Positions 1 through 9,903 of a stretch of 64,000 bases of DNA are shown here, one piece after another. Each line of letters starts with the position of its first letter. Within the stretch, counting starts at the first letter, position 1. The translations under genes were made by a program, and so were the position numbers. The notes below the pieces were generated by a model. That model saw only the letters and a list, made by a program, of their open reading frames with translations, was not told the DNA's origin and made no database searches. The stretch is from Paracoccus luteus. GTDB lineage: Bacteria > Pseudomonadota > Alphaproteobacteria > Rhodobacterales > Rhodobacteraceae. The stretch spans positions 32,646-96,645 of the forward strand of contig NZ_SDEA01000011.1 in assembly GCF_004522155.1 (NCBI RefSeq), written 5' to 3'.

Positions 1-625
1 ATCTATATGCCGCTGGCCGAGGCGCAGTCCTATTTCAACCGCGAGGGCGTGGTGGACGAGATCCAGGTCTATGTCGCCGACCCGGAACGGGTGGACGACC
101 TGACGCCTGCGCTGATGCAGGCGCTGCCGGGCAGTCTGGTGTGGACGTGGCGCGACAGTTCCGGCAGCTTTCTCAAGGCGTTGGACATCGAGGATGACGT
201 GATGTTCATCATCCTGTCGGTGCTGGTGCTGATCGCGTCGATGAACATCACCTCGGGGCTGATCATGCTGGTCAAGAACAAGGGCCGCGACATCGGCATC
301 CTGCGCACGATGGGGCTGACGCAGGGCGCGGTGCTGCGCGTGTTCTTCCTGTGCGGCGCGTTCACCGGGGTCATCGGCACCATCGCGGGGGTGGTCCTGG
401 GCGTCGCGCTGGCGCTGAACGTCGATCACATCATGGCGGCGGTGAACTGGTTTTCGGGTGGCGGCGCGTGGGATCCGGCGGTGCGCGGCATCTATGAGCT
501 GCCCGCCCAGCTGCGCGGCGTGGACATCGCCCGCGCGGTCGGGCTGTCGTTGGTTCTGTCGTTCGTCGTCACCATCTTTCCCGCCCGGCGCGCCGCGCGG
601 ATGAACCCGGTCGAGGCGCTGCGCT

Positions 626-633
<8 letters not shown>
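1..633 (+). CDS. LolC/LolE family lipoprotein-releasing permease (5' truncated)
   Basis: C-terminal half of the inner-membrane permease of the LolCDE complex, which extracts outer-membrane lipoproteins from the inner membrane and hands them to LolA. The reading frame is open from base 1, so the start lies outside the window. Visible are an FtsX-type domain with three hydrophobic segments (about residues 65-95, 110-140 and 180-195 of the visible part), the motif [14 protein letters not shown] in the cytoplasmic loop, and the family ending [16 protein letters not shown]. The next gene, lolD, starts 8 bp before this stop, so the two are translationally coupled. LolC and LolE cannot be told apart here; many alphaproteobacteria have one fused-role protein. 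Confidence 0.9.
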
Positions 634-1307
<674 letters not shown>

Positions 1308-1327
<20 letters not shown>

Positions 1328-1577
1328 AAAAGCGGCTTTCCTTCCCGTCCTTGGTTTCGTCCTGATACAGGAAGGCAAGGCCGCGATCCTCGAAGGTTTC
1401 GAAGAACTCCTCCCAAGGGATTTCCTCCAGCGCGTCGTCGCGTTCGGCAAAGTCGATGCGCAGGATGCCTTCGCCCTCGTCGTCCTGGGTGCCCCTGACG
1501 ACGGTGGGGATGCCGCCGCGCTGTTCGATCCACTGGCGGATCACGTCATGGTCGGTGGTGGTTTCGCTGGATGACAT
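1308..1577 (-). CDS. conserved small acidic protein of unknown function
   Basis: Predicted 89-residue protein, start ATG at 1577. The open frame continues upstream, but the N-terminal extension is low-complexity and lies over the ChaC-like gene, so the start chosen is [10 protein letters not shown]. It is acidic, with the segment [14 protein letters not shown] and an aromatic-rich end (FLYQDETK then FFRFVNR). There is no signal peptide or membrane segment. I recognise it only as resembling short conserved hypothetical proteins of Rhodobacterales; no function is claimed. It lies just downstream of, and on the same strand as, the ChaC-like gene (55 bp gap), and its tail overlaps lolD by 20 bp. 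Confidence 0.7.
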
Positions 1578-1632
1578 TCGGCTGCTCCGTGCAAGTCGGC
1601 AGGGGACAACGCGGGTGGTCCGCGGCCGTTCC

Positions 1633-2355
1633 TCAGACGTCGCCGATGGGGGCGCCGCGCCGGGGCCAGCGGTCGATTTCGGCGGCGACCAGCTGCTGCA
1701 ACTGCCAGACATAGGGGTCGTGCAGGCCGTGCGCCGCCAAAGCCTCTGCGGTGCGGTGCAGGTATTCCGCCCCGGACCCCGCGTGGCCGCAAGCATGGGC
1801 CAGCCGCATCGCCTGTTTCTGCACCGGCAGATGCACAAGCGTCTGCCCGACCGTTCCGGCATAAAAGGTCAGCGCCTGCTCGCGCCCCCGGTCAGTGTCC
1901 ACCGTGATCCAGCAGGCGTTCGCCACCAGCTCATGCGCCACCAGCTCTCGGCGCAGGATGGCGCGCAGCGAATCCTGTTCGGTCCCCGCCGCGATTTCCA
2001 TCACGAGGCCCGTGCAGCTGCCGCCCGGTTCCAGCGCCAGCATCAGGCCGGGGCAGTCGGGCGAGCCGCGCCAGTGGTTCAGGTGGATGCAGAAACTGCG
2101 GTGCCAGTCGGGCGCCGTGGCCAGGCGCGTGGCCCCGACCGCGAACCCCGGATTCCAGATCAGCGAGCCATAGGCGAAGATCGGCACCGGACGCGGGCGG
2201 CCTGTGGTCAGCTGATCGGCCAGCGCGTCCAGCTCGTCGTCGGTCAGCAGCGTCCAGCCGGCGTCATAGGGCGGTTCCGCCACCTCGCGGTGGGCGCGGG
2301 CGACGTGATCGGGCGTCAGCGCAAGGGCTGCGCGAAAGGGAAGGTCGTCGGTCAT
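1633..2355 (-). CDS. gamma-glutamylcyclotransferase, ChaC-like
   Basis: Likely cytosolic enzyme that cleaves glutathione to 5-oxoproline and Cys-Gly. The 240-residue protein carries the family glycine loop IFAYGSLIWNPGF (about residues 78-90), the downstream RSFCIHLNHWRGSPDCPGL segment typical of ChaC, and an EL(V/A)AHELV region. Length fits bacterial ChaC proteins (about 220-240 residues). The ATG at 2355 is the first plausible start. The small acidic gene follows on the same strand. The ChaC assignment is from the motif pattern; the exact substrate is inferred from the family. Confidence 0.85.
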   Translation of the reverse strand: MTDDLPFRAALALTPDHVARAHREVAEPPYDAGWTLLTDDELDALADQLTTGRPRPVPIFAYGSLIWNPGFAVGATRLATAPDWHRSFCIHLNHWRGSPDCPGLMLALEPGGSCTGLVMEIAAGTEQDSLRAILRRELVAHELVANACWITVDTDRGREQALTFYAGTVGQTLVHLPVQKQAMRLAHACGHAGSGAEYLHRTAEALAAHGLHDPYVWQLQQLVAAEIDRWPRRGAPIGDV

Positions 2356-2642
2356 GAGAGGTCCAGTTTCGGCCGAACGGACGCCGGGGGCAATGCCGGT
2401 CCGGTTTCGGGCTGTGGGTCAGGGTGGATGGCGCCGCCCGGACCTGCCCCGGCCGCGCCACGTTCCACCGGCGCAAGGCGGAGTTGCCGTTCGGCGCCGG
2501 GGAACGCCCCGGCCGTGATGCACGACTGCGGGGACGGCATCACTGCACCCGCAACGGCAGGCGGTCGGATAGGCCCAGGCATTACCGCGCCAGTCCGCAC
2601 CGACCTGCCGCACGGCATGACACCGCAGCAGGTCGCGCGCGG
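2356..2642 (-). other. 287 bp gap, no gene supported
   Basis: Stretch between the end of the DUF808 gene and the start of the ChaC-like gene, both minus strand. A minus frame of 88 codons (2352-2618) is open here and would end in an ATGA overlap with the ChaC start. Its composition (Pro, Ala, Gly, Arg-rich, no recognisable domain) is what random high-GC DNA gives, so I do not call it. No clear promoter or terminator seen. Confidence 0.4.
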
Positions 2643-3620
2643 CTACTGCGCGGGCGCCATCCCCAGCGCGCGCGTCCCGGCCGTCCACAGCGGGATGAAC
2701 ACCGCCTTGCTGAGCGGGATCAGCGCGAACCCCAGGACCAGCCCGAAGACGCCGTCGAAATAGGCGGTGACCAGCCAGCGGACGAACCCCTGCGCGGTGC
2801 CCAGCGCCTGCGCCGCCCATACGGCCTGATCGTGGATCCACTCATACGGCTGGTGCAGCCCCAGCTCGTGCAGCCCGTGGATGACGATGTTGCCGCCGAC
2901 CCAGATCATCGCGGCGGTGCCGACGATGGTCAGCATCTTCATGAACCCCGGCATGATCCGCACGATCCAGCGCCCCAGCGCGGCCGACGCGCCGTTGCCG
3001 CGGCGCGCCAGCGACAGGCCGACGTCGTCCGCCTTCACGATCAGCCCCACAAAGCCATAGACCGCGACGGTGATCGCCAGCGCGACGAAGAACAGGATGA
3101 CGGCGCGCATCACGATCCCCTCGGTCGCGGGGATGGTGGACAGGGCGATGGTCATGATCTCGGCCGACAGGATGAAGTCGGTCTTGATCGCGCCCTTGAC
3201 CTTGGTTTCCTCAAGCTGTCCCGCATCGCCCTTTTCCTGCCCCTCATAGGTGTCATGGTGGGGATGGGGGTTCAGCGCGTGCCAGACCTTTTCGGCCCCC
3301 TCGAAACACAGATACGACCCGCCGATCATCAGCAGGGGCGAGATCAGCCAGGGCGCGAACGCCGACAGCAGCAGCGCGATGGGCAGCAGGATCACGACCT
3401 TGTTGAAGATCGACCCCTTGGCGATGCGCCACACGATCGGCAGCTCGCGGCTGGCGTCGAAGCCGTGGACGTATTTGGGCGTCACCGCCGCGTCGTCGAT
3501 GACCGCGCCCGCCGCCTTCATCCCGGCCTTGGCCGACATCCCCGCCACGTCGTCGATCGAGGCCGCCGCCACCTTGGCGATGCCCGCCACGTCGTCGAGA
3601 AGTGCAATCAGCCCGCTCAT
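2643..3620 (-). CDS. DUF808 family inner-membrane protein (YedI-like)
   Basis: 325-residue integral membrane protein, start ATG at 3620. The N-terminus [19 protein letters not shown] is the family hallmark, followed by the [23 protein letters not shown] segment and several hydrophobic stretches (about residues 75-110, 150-200, 215-245 and 270-325). The open frame extends 48 codons upstream, but that part is Arg/Pro-rich and unlike the family, so the ATG at 3620 is preferred. It is divergent from cobS with a 170 bp spacer. Function of the family is unknown; homologues are annotated as DUF808/YedI. Confidence 0.9.
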   Translation of the reverse strand: MSGLIALLDDVAGIAKVAAASIDDVAGMSAKAGMKAAGAVIDDAAVTPKYVHGFDASRELPIVWRIAKGSIFNKVVILLPIALLLSAFAPWLISPLLMIGGSYLCFEGAEKVWHALNPHPHHDTYEGQEKGDAGQLEETKVKGAIKTDFILSAEIMTIALSTIPATEGIVMRAVILFFVALAITVAVYGFVGLIVKADDVGLSLARRGNGASAALGRWIVRIMPGFMKMLTIVGTAAMIWVGGNIVIHGLHELGLHQPYEWIHDQAVWAAQALGTAQGFVRWLVTAYFDGVFGLVLGFALIPLSKAVFIPLWTAGTRALGMAPAQ

Positions 3621-3790
3621 CCCCAGTCCCCTTGCCTTGCCTGCCCGCCAGAACGCGCCAGCGCGGCTGCGGTTCACCGCCTGTCTGCCGTGCCGGCGCG
3701 TGGCTTGCAAACGGCGGGGCCGGGGCGGCTGCGGGTTGCACCCCGCCCCGCGATGCGCCATCACAACCCGGATCAGGAAAGGGGCAGGGC

Positions 3791-4768
3791 ATGGCCGATC
3801 TGGACCACAACGCGAAACCGACCGAGGACATCGACGTCCGCGACGTCTTCGGCATCGACAGCGACATGAAGGTCAAGGGCTTTGCCGAGCGGACCGAGCG
3901 CGTGCCCGACCTGGACCCGACCTACAAGTTCGACCCCGACACCACGCTCGCGATCCTTGCGGGCTTCGCCTATAATCGGCGGGTGATGATCCAGGGCTAT
4001 CACGGCACCGGAAAATCGACCCATATCGAACAGGTCGCCGCGCGCCTGAACTGGCCCACCGTGCGGGTGAACCTGGACAGCCACGTCAGCCGGATCGACC
4101 TGATCGGCAAGGACGCGATCAAGCTGGTCGAGGGCAAGCAGATCACCGTCTTCCACGAGGGCATCCTGCCCTGGGCGCTGCGCAACCCCGCGGCCATCGT
4201 CTTCGACGAATACGACGCGGGCCGCGCCGACGTGATGTTCGTGATCCAGCGCGTGCTGGAGGCCGAGGGCAAGCTGACCCTGCTGGACCAGAACGAGGTC
4301 ATCACGCCGAACCCGTATTTCCGCCTGTTCGCGACCGCGAACACCGTGGGTCTGGGCGACACCACGGGGCTTTACCACGGCACCCAGCAGATCAACCAGG
4401 GCCAGATGGACCGCTGGAACCTGGTGGCCACGCTGAACTATCTGTCCCACGACGCCGAAACCGCGATCGTCATCGCCAAGGTGCCCCAATACAACACCGA
4501 CAAGGGCCGCAAGCTGGTCGCCCAGATGGTGACGTTGGCCGACCTGACGCGCACCGCCTTCATGCAGGGCGATCTGTCCACGGTGATGTCGCCCCGCACG
4601 GTGATCAGCTGGGCGCAGAACGCCCGCATCTTCGACAACGTGGGTTACGCCTTCCGGCTGACGTTCCTGAACAAATGCGACGAGCTGGAACGCCAGACGG
4701 TTGCCGAGTTCTATCAGCGCCTGTTCGACGAGGAACTGCCGGAGAGCGCCGCGGCGAAGGCGGGGTGA
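3791..4768 (+). CDS. cobS: CobS, aerobic cobaltochelatase AAA+ subunit
   Basis: AAA+ ATPase subunit of the CobN-CobS-CobT cobaltochelatase, which inserts cobalt into hydrogenobyrinic acid a,c-diamide in aerobic B12 synthesis. The 325-residue protein has Walker [10 protein letters not shown] (about residues 69-77), Walker [11 protein letters not shown], and a sensor region [13 protein letters not shown]-terminal [20 protein letters not shown] is typical of CobS. The start ATG at 3791 follows a strong purine-rich ribosome site (AGGAAAGGGG). CobT is 1.8 kb downstream on the same strand; CobN is not in the window. No cobalamin riboswitch was recognised upstream. Confidence 0.96.
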   Translation: MADLDHNAKPTEDIDVRDVFGIDSDMKVKGFAERTERVPDLDPTYKFDPDTTLAILAGFAYNRRVMIQGYHGTGKSTHIEQVAARLNWPTVRVNLDSHVSRIDLIGKDAIKLVEGKQITVFHEGILPWALRNPAAIVFDEYDAGRADVMFVIQRVLEAEGKLTLLDQNEVITPNPYFRLFATANTVGLGDTTGLYHGTQQINQGQMDRWNLVATLNYLSHDAETAIVIAKVPQYNTDKGRKLVAQMVTLADLTRTAFMQGDLSTVMSPRTVISWAQNARIFDNVGYAFRLTFLNKCDELERQTVAEFYQRLFDEELPESAAAKAG

Positions 4769-5298
4769 TGGATGTTCGCGCAAGCTCCCTAACAGGGGCG
4801 GCCGGCGAGCATCTGGTCATGTCGCGGCTGTTGAGCCGTGGTTACATCGCTGCGTTAGCCCCGCAAGGCGTTCTGAATTTCGACATTGTCGTTACCTCGC
4901 CGGAAGGGGCGCGTCTTTGCGCCTTTCAGGTTAAGACGAGTTGGGAGAAGGGGAGTGACCGCGGCTGGCATATGCAGGAAAAGCACGAGGCGCTTGTTGC
5001 CGACAGCATATTCTACGCGCTTGTCGATCTTGGTAAGAACGCCGACGCGACGCCGACAGTGTATGTCGTTCCGTCGGAAAAGGTGGCGGACGCAGTCAGA
5101 ACAAGCCATGTTGCCTGGCGGCAAAAATTGGGAAAGAAGGGTCAATCACGCAATGATACAAAGTTTCGTCGACTGAATCTCGACTATACCAAGATTTGCG
5201 GATCTGACTTTCCTCTGAAAGCGGGATGGCTTGACCCCTACAGAGAGAATTGGGCGCAGATCGCCAGTTTTTCTCGGCCCGCCCACGAGGCCGAATAA
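4768..5298 (+). CDS. PD-(D/E)XK nuclease-like protein, low-GC insertion between cobS and cobT
   Basis: 176-residue soluble protein of unknown role. Start ATG at 4768 shares one base with the cobS stop (TGATG). The N-terminal half has the spacing of a PD-(D/E)XK fold: GAAGEHLVMSRLLSRGY (candidate Glu), NFDIVVT (Asp) and CAFQVKTSW (Q-x-K), as in DUF4365 and Hjc-like proteins. The C-terminal half has no motif I recognise. Base composition is clearly different from neighbours: about 55% GC by hand count over 4801-5280, with many AT-ending codons, against roughly 65-70% around it. This suggests recent gene gain. Nuclease activity is inference from the motif only. Confidence 0.75.
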   Translation: MDVRASSLTGAAGEHLVMSRLLSRGYIAALAPQGVLNFDIVVTSPEGARLCAFQVKTSWEKGSDRGWHMQEKHEALVADSIFYALVDLGKNADATPTVYVVPSEKVADAVRTSHVAWRQKLGKKGQSRNDTKFRRLNLDYTKICGSDFPLKAGWLDPYRENWAQIASFSRPAHEAE

Positions 5299-5310
5299 GA
5301 GCGGGAATGG

Positions 5311-5335
5311 GCCGGTCAGCCACTGAGTAACCGGC
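5311..5335. terminator. stem-loop between convergent genes
   Basis: Arms GCCGGT (5311-5316) and ACCGGC (5330-5335), with an inner CAG/CTG pair set. It lies in the 50 bp gap between the low-GC gene and the convergent FMN reductase, so it could serve both strands. There is no long T tract. Confidence 0.4.
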
Positions 5336-5348
5336 TCCTCTGCTTACC

Positions 5349-5933
5349 TCACCCCTCCCGCGCCGCCTTCGTCGCCCTCGTCCACCACACCAGCTCCTCC
5401 AGCATGGCGTCCAGCGAGCCCTGCAGATGGTCCTCGATCTCGCTGATCGGCGCGTCCTGGCCGCCGGTCCAGACCTTGAAGAAATCGCCGCCGCCGATGT
5501 GGACGGCGTTTCTCAGCGGCACCATCTGCAGTTCCACCGCCGAGTTTCGCAGATGCTCCAGCGCCCGCGCGCCGCCCAGCGACCCATAGGCCAGCGCCGC
5601 CATCGGCTTGCGGTTCCATTCCTTGTAGGCCTGGTCCAGTGCGTTCTTAAGCGCCCCGGTGATCGAGCGGTTGTATTCCGCCACGATGAACAGATAGCCG
5701 TCGAACTGGGCCAGCTTGTCCTGCCACGCGACCGCGCGCGGATCGGACGAGGGCACCCACAGGTTCGACGCCGCCTCGTCAAAGAACGGCAGGTCGAAAT
5801 CGCGCAGGTCCACCAGTTCAAAATCCAGTTCGGCGTGATCCTTGATCTTGCCCATCAGCCACTGCGCGGGCTTGTCGGCAAAGCGGGCCTTGCGGGTCGA
5901 TCCGATGATGACGGCGATGCGGGGCTTGGGCAT
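5349..5933 (-). CDS. NADPH-dependent FMN reductase family protein
   Basis: 194-residue flavodoxin-fold oxidoreductase that uses NAD(P)H to reduce FMN, quinones or similar acceptors. Evidence: N-terminal strand and phosphate loop IAVIIGSTRKARFADKPAQWL, the central motif AEYNRSITGALKNALDQAYKEW (typical P-E-Y-N type loop, here A-E-Y-N) and AYGSLGGARALEHLR. Start ATG at 5933 has an AAAAGGA ribosome site; the upstream extension lacks family similarity. The gene lies between cobS and cobT on the opposite strand. The physiological substrate cannot be read from sequence. Confidence 0.9.
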   Translation of the reverse strand: MPKPRIAVIIGSTRKARFADKPAQWLMGKIKDHAELDFELVDLRDFDLPFFDEAASNLWVPSSDPRAVAWQDKLAQFDGYLFIVAEYNRSITGALKNALDQAYKEWNRKPMAALAYGSLGGARALEHLRNSAVELQMVPLRNAVHIGGGDFFKVWTGGQDAPISEIEDHLQGSLDAMLEELVWWTRATKAAREG

Positions 5934-5971
5934 GGGGTTTCCTTTTCGGGTTGGGGCCGCTGGCACCCGCA

Positions 5972-6457
5972 CTAGCGGGCATAGTCCATCAGCGCGCGGA
6001 ACAGGTCGGGGGGCAGCGATTGCGGGTCGGTTATGGTGATCGTGGTGCCCGGCGGAAGGTCCGCAGGGGTCGCGGGCACATCTGCGGGCGGGTTAACGGC
6101 CGGGCGGGGCGGCAGCGTGAGGGGCGGCAGCGTCGGCATGCGGCTGACCGGCAGGGCTGCGGGCGCGCCGCTCGGGGCGGCCCCGGCAGAGCGGTCCGCC
6201 GGGGCGGCCAGCGCCTCGGCCTGGGCCGCGGCAAGGCGGGCGTCCAGCTCGCGCCCGCGCCGCGCCTCGATCTGCGCCAGCTGGGCGTTCACCTGGTCCT
6301 GCACCTGCTGCTGGATTTGCGCCGTCACCGGCCCCATTTGCGCGTTCACCGCCGCGACCCCGTCCTGGAACCCGCGGCGATAGGCCTGCTGCGGGGTTTC
6401 CGCCGACGCAGGGGCCGCGATCGCGGCCAGCGCGGCCAGGGCAAGGGCAAGGCGCAT
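5972..6457 (-). CDS. secreted protein of unknown function, Ala/Pro-rich
   Basis: 161-residue predicted periplasmic protein. A clear Sec signal peptide ([19 protein letters not shown], cleavage after about residue 19) is followed by a segment with many Gln (residues 20-70, [10 protein letters not shown] then [28 protein letters not shown]) likely to form a helical or coiled-coil stretch. A Pro-rich middle (about 95-130) and the end [13 protein letters not shown] follow. Start ATG at 6457 follows GGGGA. It lies 38 bp upstream of the FMN reductase on the same strand and divergent from cobT. I do not recognise a family. Confidence 0.7.
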   Translation of the reverse strand: MRLALALAALAAIAAPASAETPQQAYRRGFQDGVAAVNAQMGPVTAQIQQQVQDQVNAQLAQIEARRGRELDARLAAAQAEALAAPADRSAGAAPSGAPAALPVSRMPTLPPLTLPPRPAVNPPADVPATPADLPPGTTITITDPQSLPPDLFRALMDYAR

Positions 6458-6567
6458 GTCGTTCCCCGCGGTCGGTTGCGCGGGGGCAACGCCGGACGGC
6501 CCGGTCCGGTTCGCCGCACCTCGTTTGCCCGGTGGACAGTCGCCCCGGCTTGGCGGAAAAGATAGAC

Positions 6568-8430
6568 ATGAAACCGACCGACAACCCCGCCGACCCGTTC
6601 AAGAAGGCGCTGGCCGAGGCGACCCGCGCCCTGGCGGACGAGCGTGAGCTGAACGTCACCTTCACCGCCGACCCGTCGGGCGTGGCCGGCGACACCATGC
6701 GCCTGCCGCAGGTCAGCCGCCGCATGACGCGGGACGAGATCGTGCAGGCGCGCGGCACCGCCGACGCGCTGGCCATGCGGCTGCGCCACCACGACGCCGC
6801 GACCCATGCCCGCTATGCGCCCGCCGGCCCGATGGCGCGCGACCTTTACGAGGCGATGGAAACCGCCCGCTGCGAGGCGCTGGGCGCGCGCGACATGCCG
6901 GGGGCGCTGTCCAACATCGACGCGAAGCTGGGGGCCGAGGCGGACCGCAAGGGTTACGGCCAGATCAAGGCCCCGGCGGACGCGCCGCTGGCGGTCGCGG
7001 CGGGCTATCTGCTGCGGCAGGCGGCGACGGGGCGCGCCCTTCCGCCCGCGGCGCAGCACGTGGCCGACCTGTGGCGCCCGTTTGTCGAACAGCAGGCCGC
7101 CGCCGCGCTGGACGACGCCACCGCCGCGCTGGCCGATCAGGCGGCCTTCGCGCGGGTGGCGCGCCGGGTGATCGCCGACCTGGGCTATGGCGACCAGCTG
7201 GGCGACGACCCCGACCAGCCCGATCAGGACGACGCCGACGACACCGCCGAGCCCGATCCCGAATCCGGCGACAACCAGGCCCGCGAGGAGGAGCAGGGCG
7301 ACGACGCCGACGCCACCCCCGAGCAGAGCCAGGAGCGCACGCAGGACGAACGCCAGGCCCAGGTCAGCCTTGACGACCAGTCCGACGACGAGATGGCCGA
7401 AGACGCCGAAATGGCCGACAGCGAGATGCCGCCCGAGCTGCCGCCCCCGGTCAGCGAGGCGTCCGCCGACTACAAGGTCTACAGCCTCGCCCACGACGAG
7501 GAGATCCGGGCCGAGGATCTGGCCGAACCGGCGGAACTGGAACGCCTGCGGTCCTATCTGGACAAGCAGCTTGAACCGTTGCGGGGCGCGGTCAGCAGGC
7601 TGGCCAACAAGCTGCAGCGCCGGTTGCAGGCCCAGCAGAACCGCAGCTGGGAGTTCGACAAGGAAGAGGGCGTGCTGGACGCCGGCCGCCTGGCGCGCGT
7701 TGTCGCGAACCCGACGACGCCGCTGTCGTTCAAGGTCGAGAAGGACACCGAGTTCCGCGACACCGTGGTGACGCTGCTGATCGACAACTCCGGCTCGATG
7801 CGCGGGCGGCCGATCAGCATCGCCGCGATCTGCGCCGACGTGCTGGCGCGCACGCTGGAACGCTGTTCCGTCAAGGTCGAGATCCTGGGCTTTACCACCC
7901 GCGCCTGGAAAGGCGGCCAGTCGCGCGAGGCGTGGCTGGCGGCGGGGCGGCCGGCGGCGCCGGGCCGGCTGAACGACCTGCGCCACATCGTCTATAAATC
8001 CGCCGACGCGCCGTGGCGGCGGGTGCGCCCGAACCTTGGGCTGATGATGAAGGAAGGGCTGCTGAAGGAAAACATCGACGGCGAGGCGCTGGAATGGGCG
8101 CACCGCCGCCTGACCCGCCGGGCCGAGGCGCGGCGCGTGCTGATGGTGATTTCCGACGGCGCGCCGGTCGACGACAGCACCCTGTCGGTGAATCCCGCGA
8201 ACTATCTGGAGAAGCACCTGCGCGACGTGATCGCGATGGTCGAACGCCGTCAGCAGGTGGAACTGATCGCCATCGGCATCGGCCATGACGTGACGCGCTA
8301 TTACCAGCGCGCGGTCACGATCACCGACGTGGACCAGCTGGCCGGTGCGATGACCGAACAGCTGGCCGCGCTGTTCGAACCCGACCCCCGCAAGCGCGCC
8401 CGCGCGATGGCGGCCGGATCGCGGCGCTGA
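6568..8430 (+). CDS. cobT: CobT, aerobic cobaltochelatase VWA subunit
   Basis: Second AAA-partner subunit of CobNST cobaltochelatase in aerobic B12 synthesis. The 620-residue protein has an N-terminal CobT domain, a very acidic linker (about residues 210-290, rich in Asp, Glu and Gln), and a C-terminal von Willebrand A domain with the MIDAS motif DNSGS (about residues 406-410) and [10 protein letters not shown]. These match the family architecture. Start chosen is [10 protein letters not shown] at 6568; an in-frame upstream start exists at 6532 but the extension is not family-like. A GC-rich stem-loop follows the stop. Confidence 0.95.
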   Translation: MKPTDNPADPFKKALAEATRALADERELNVTFTADPSGVAGDTMRLPQVSRRMTRDEIVQARGTADALAMRLRHHDAATHARYAPAGPMARDLYEAMETARCEALGARDMPGALSNIDAKLGAEADRKGYGQIKAPADAPLAVAAGYLLRQAATGRALPPAAQHVADLWRPFVEQQAAAALDDATAALADQAAFARVARRVIADLGYGDQLGDDPDQPDQDDADDTAEPDPESGDNQAREEEQGDDADATPEQSQERTQDERQAQVSLDDQSDDEMAEDAEMADSEMPPELPPPVSEASADYKVYSLAHDEEIRAEDLAEPAELERLRSYLDKQLEPLRGAVSRLANKLQRRLQAQQNRSWEFDKEEGVLDAGRLARVVANPTTPLSFKVEKDTEFRDTVVTLLIDNSGSMRGRPISIAAICADVLARTLERCSVKVEILGFTTRAWKGGQSREAWLAAGRPAAPGRLNDLRHIVYKSADAPWRRVRPNLGLMMKEGLLKENIDGEALEWAHRRLTRRAEARRVLMVISDGAPVDDSTLSVNPANYLEKHLRDVIAMVERRQQVELIAIGIGHDVTRYYQRAVTITDVDQLAGAMTEQLAALFEPDPRKRARAMAAGSRR

Positions 8431-8435
8431 TCGGG

Positions 8436-8458
8436 GCGGCGGGCCACGCGCCCGCTGC
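8436..8458. terminator. GC-rich stem-loop after cobT
   Basis: Nine-pair stem (8436-8444 with 8450-8458, one G-U pair) and a 5-base loop, placed just after cobT and before the convergent glycosyltransferase end. No T run follows, so intrinsic termination is uncertain. Confidence 0.35.
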
Positions 8459-8531
8459 GCCCGACCGTGACGGCGCCTGACTGCCGCTGGCCCGTTGATC
8501 CGGTCAGCACCGCCCGCAGGGCCGCCCGACC

Positions 8532-9740
8532 TCAGCCGCGGCTTTCCGCAATCAGGCGGATCAGCGTCTCGGCGCCGCGGGCCGCGCCGAAGCCGCGGAC
8601 GATCCGGTCCCGCCCGGCGCGTCCCAACCGGCCCGCCAGTTCCGGGTCGCCCGCCACGCGCAGGATCGCCTGCGCCAGCGCTGCGGGTGATCTGGGCGGA
8701 ACCAGCAGCCCGTCGACGCCATCGGTGATCAGTTCGGCCACCCCGCCCGCCGCCGTCCCGATGGTCGGAACCTCGCAGGACATCGCCTCCATCAGGGCGA
8801 CGCCCAGCGGCTCGTGCCAGCTTGCCAGCGCGAAGACATGCGCCGAGGTCAGCTGGCGATGCACCTCGCCCTCGGACACGGCGCCCAGCAGGGTCACAAA
8901 GGGCGCAAGCCCCAGTTCTCGGACCCGCGCCTCAAGCTCGCGGCGATAGCCGGTGCCGCCTGCGTCATCCTCTCCGGCGATGGTCAGCCGCACGTCATGG
9001 CCCCCGTCGCGCAGCTGGCGGACCGCCGCAAGCAGATCCTGGTGACCCTTGACGATGTTCAGCCGGCCGCAGGACACGACATGGATCGGGCCGCTCGCCG
9101 AAGGGGGCTGCCAGGGCGCGGTGCGTTTCAGCCGGTCGGTGTCGACGCCCATCGGCTGGACGGCGACGAGCGGGGGCACCGCGCCGGCAAGGGTGGCGCC
9201 CGCCTCGGACAGCAGCTTTTCCGTGATGATCGTGGCGAATGCCGCGTGGCGCCATTTATACGGCTGGCCGGGGCCGTAATCCTCAAGCGGGCCGTGCAGC
9301 GTCAGCGAATAGCGCGGCCCGCCCATGCGGAACGCCAGCGCCGCGATCAGGGCCGCGCGGCCGCAGGAATGGGCGTGGACATGATCGATCCCCTTCAACC
9401 GCGCCACCCGCACCAGCCGGCGGGCCGCGGGGAGGGCCAGCAGCAGGTCGCGCATCATCGACCGGGGTTCGCCCCGCCGCGCGCGCGCCAGATCGCCCAG
9501 CGGCAGGCGGCGCAGCGCGTCAAGCGCCGCCAGCGGATCGGCGCGGCCCAGATAGGTCGTGCGCGCCATCGCCTCGTCCGACCACTCATGCGCCACCAGC
9601 CCCGGCGGCGGCGGCCGGGTGGACAGCAGTTCGACCGCCACGCCCCGCGCCTCAAGCGCCTTCATCTCGCGCCAGAAGAAGATGTGCGTCTGTCCGGGAA
9701 ACTGCGGGATCAGATAGCCCAAGCGAAGTAAGGAGGTCAT
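8532..9740 (-). CDS. GT4-type glycosyltransferase (group 1)
   Basis: 402-residue cytoplasmic glycosyltransferase that likely adds a sugar to a cell-surface polysaccharide or lipid carrier. Visible are the N-terminal LGYLIPQFPGQTHIFFWREM segment seen in colanic acid/exopolysaccharide-type enzymes, the DHVHAHSCGRAA region, and the C-terminal donor-site signature WHEPLGVALMEAMSCEVPTIGT with GGVAELI (E-x7-E motif). Start ATG at 9740 (MTSLLRLGYL); a 22-codon upstream extension looks non-coding. It stands alone, convergent with cobT and divergent from the aminopeptidase, so the glycan it makes cannot be inferred from context. Confidence 0.88.
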   Translation of the reverse strand: MTSLLRLGYLIPQFPGQTHIFFWREMKALEARGVAVELLSTRPPPPGLVAHEWSDEAMARTTYLGRADPLAALDALRRLPLGDLARARRGEPRSMMRDLLLALPAARRLVRVARLKGIDHVHAHSCGRAALIAALAFRMGGPRYSLTLHGPLEDYGPGQPYKWRHAAFATIITEKLLSEAGATLAGAVPPLVAVQPMGVDTDRLKRTAPWQPPSASGPIHVVSCGRLNIVKGHQDLLAAVRQLRDGGHDVRLTIAGEDDAGGTGYRRELEARVRELGLAPFVTLLGAVSEGEVHRQLTSAHVFALASWHEPLGVALMEAMSCEVPTIGTAAGGVAELITDGVDGLLVPPRSPAALAQAILRVAGDPELAGRLGRAGRDRIVRGFGAARGAETLIRLIAESRG

Positions 9741-9903
9741 TGCCACGGGCACCTGTGTCTTGTCAGCGCGACAGTTGGCCGCCGCCCCGCGCGGAGTCAA
9801 AGCCAAACTGCGCCGCGTTGCCGGCGGGCCGATCCGCGTTGGACGCTGGACGCCCCCGCCGGGATGCGCGACTGTCCCCGCGACGCGGGCAACGAGGGCA
9901 GTG

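Noticed and set aside
2352..2618. Open minus-strand frame of 88 codons ending in an ATGA overlap with the ChaC-like start
   Set aside because: Composition is Pro/Ala/Gly/Arg as expected of chance frames in high-GC DNA, with no ribosome site or recognisable domain.
3621..3790. Cobalamin riboswitch upstream of cobS
   Set aside because: No B12-box-like conserved core or long structured leader could be recognised in the 170 bp gap.
8460..8570. Possible fourth gene-tail duplication at the cobT/glycosyltransferase junction
   Set aside because: Matches such as CCTGACTGCCGCTGG against CCTCAGCCGCGGCTT need several gaps and are no better than expected at this GC content.
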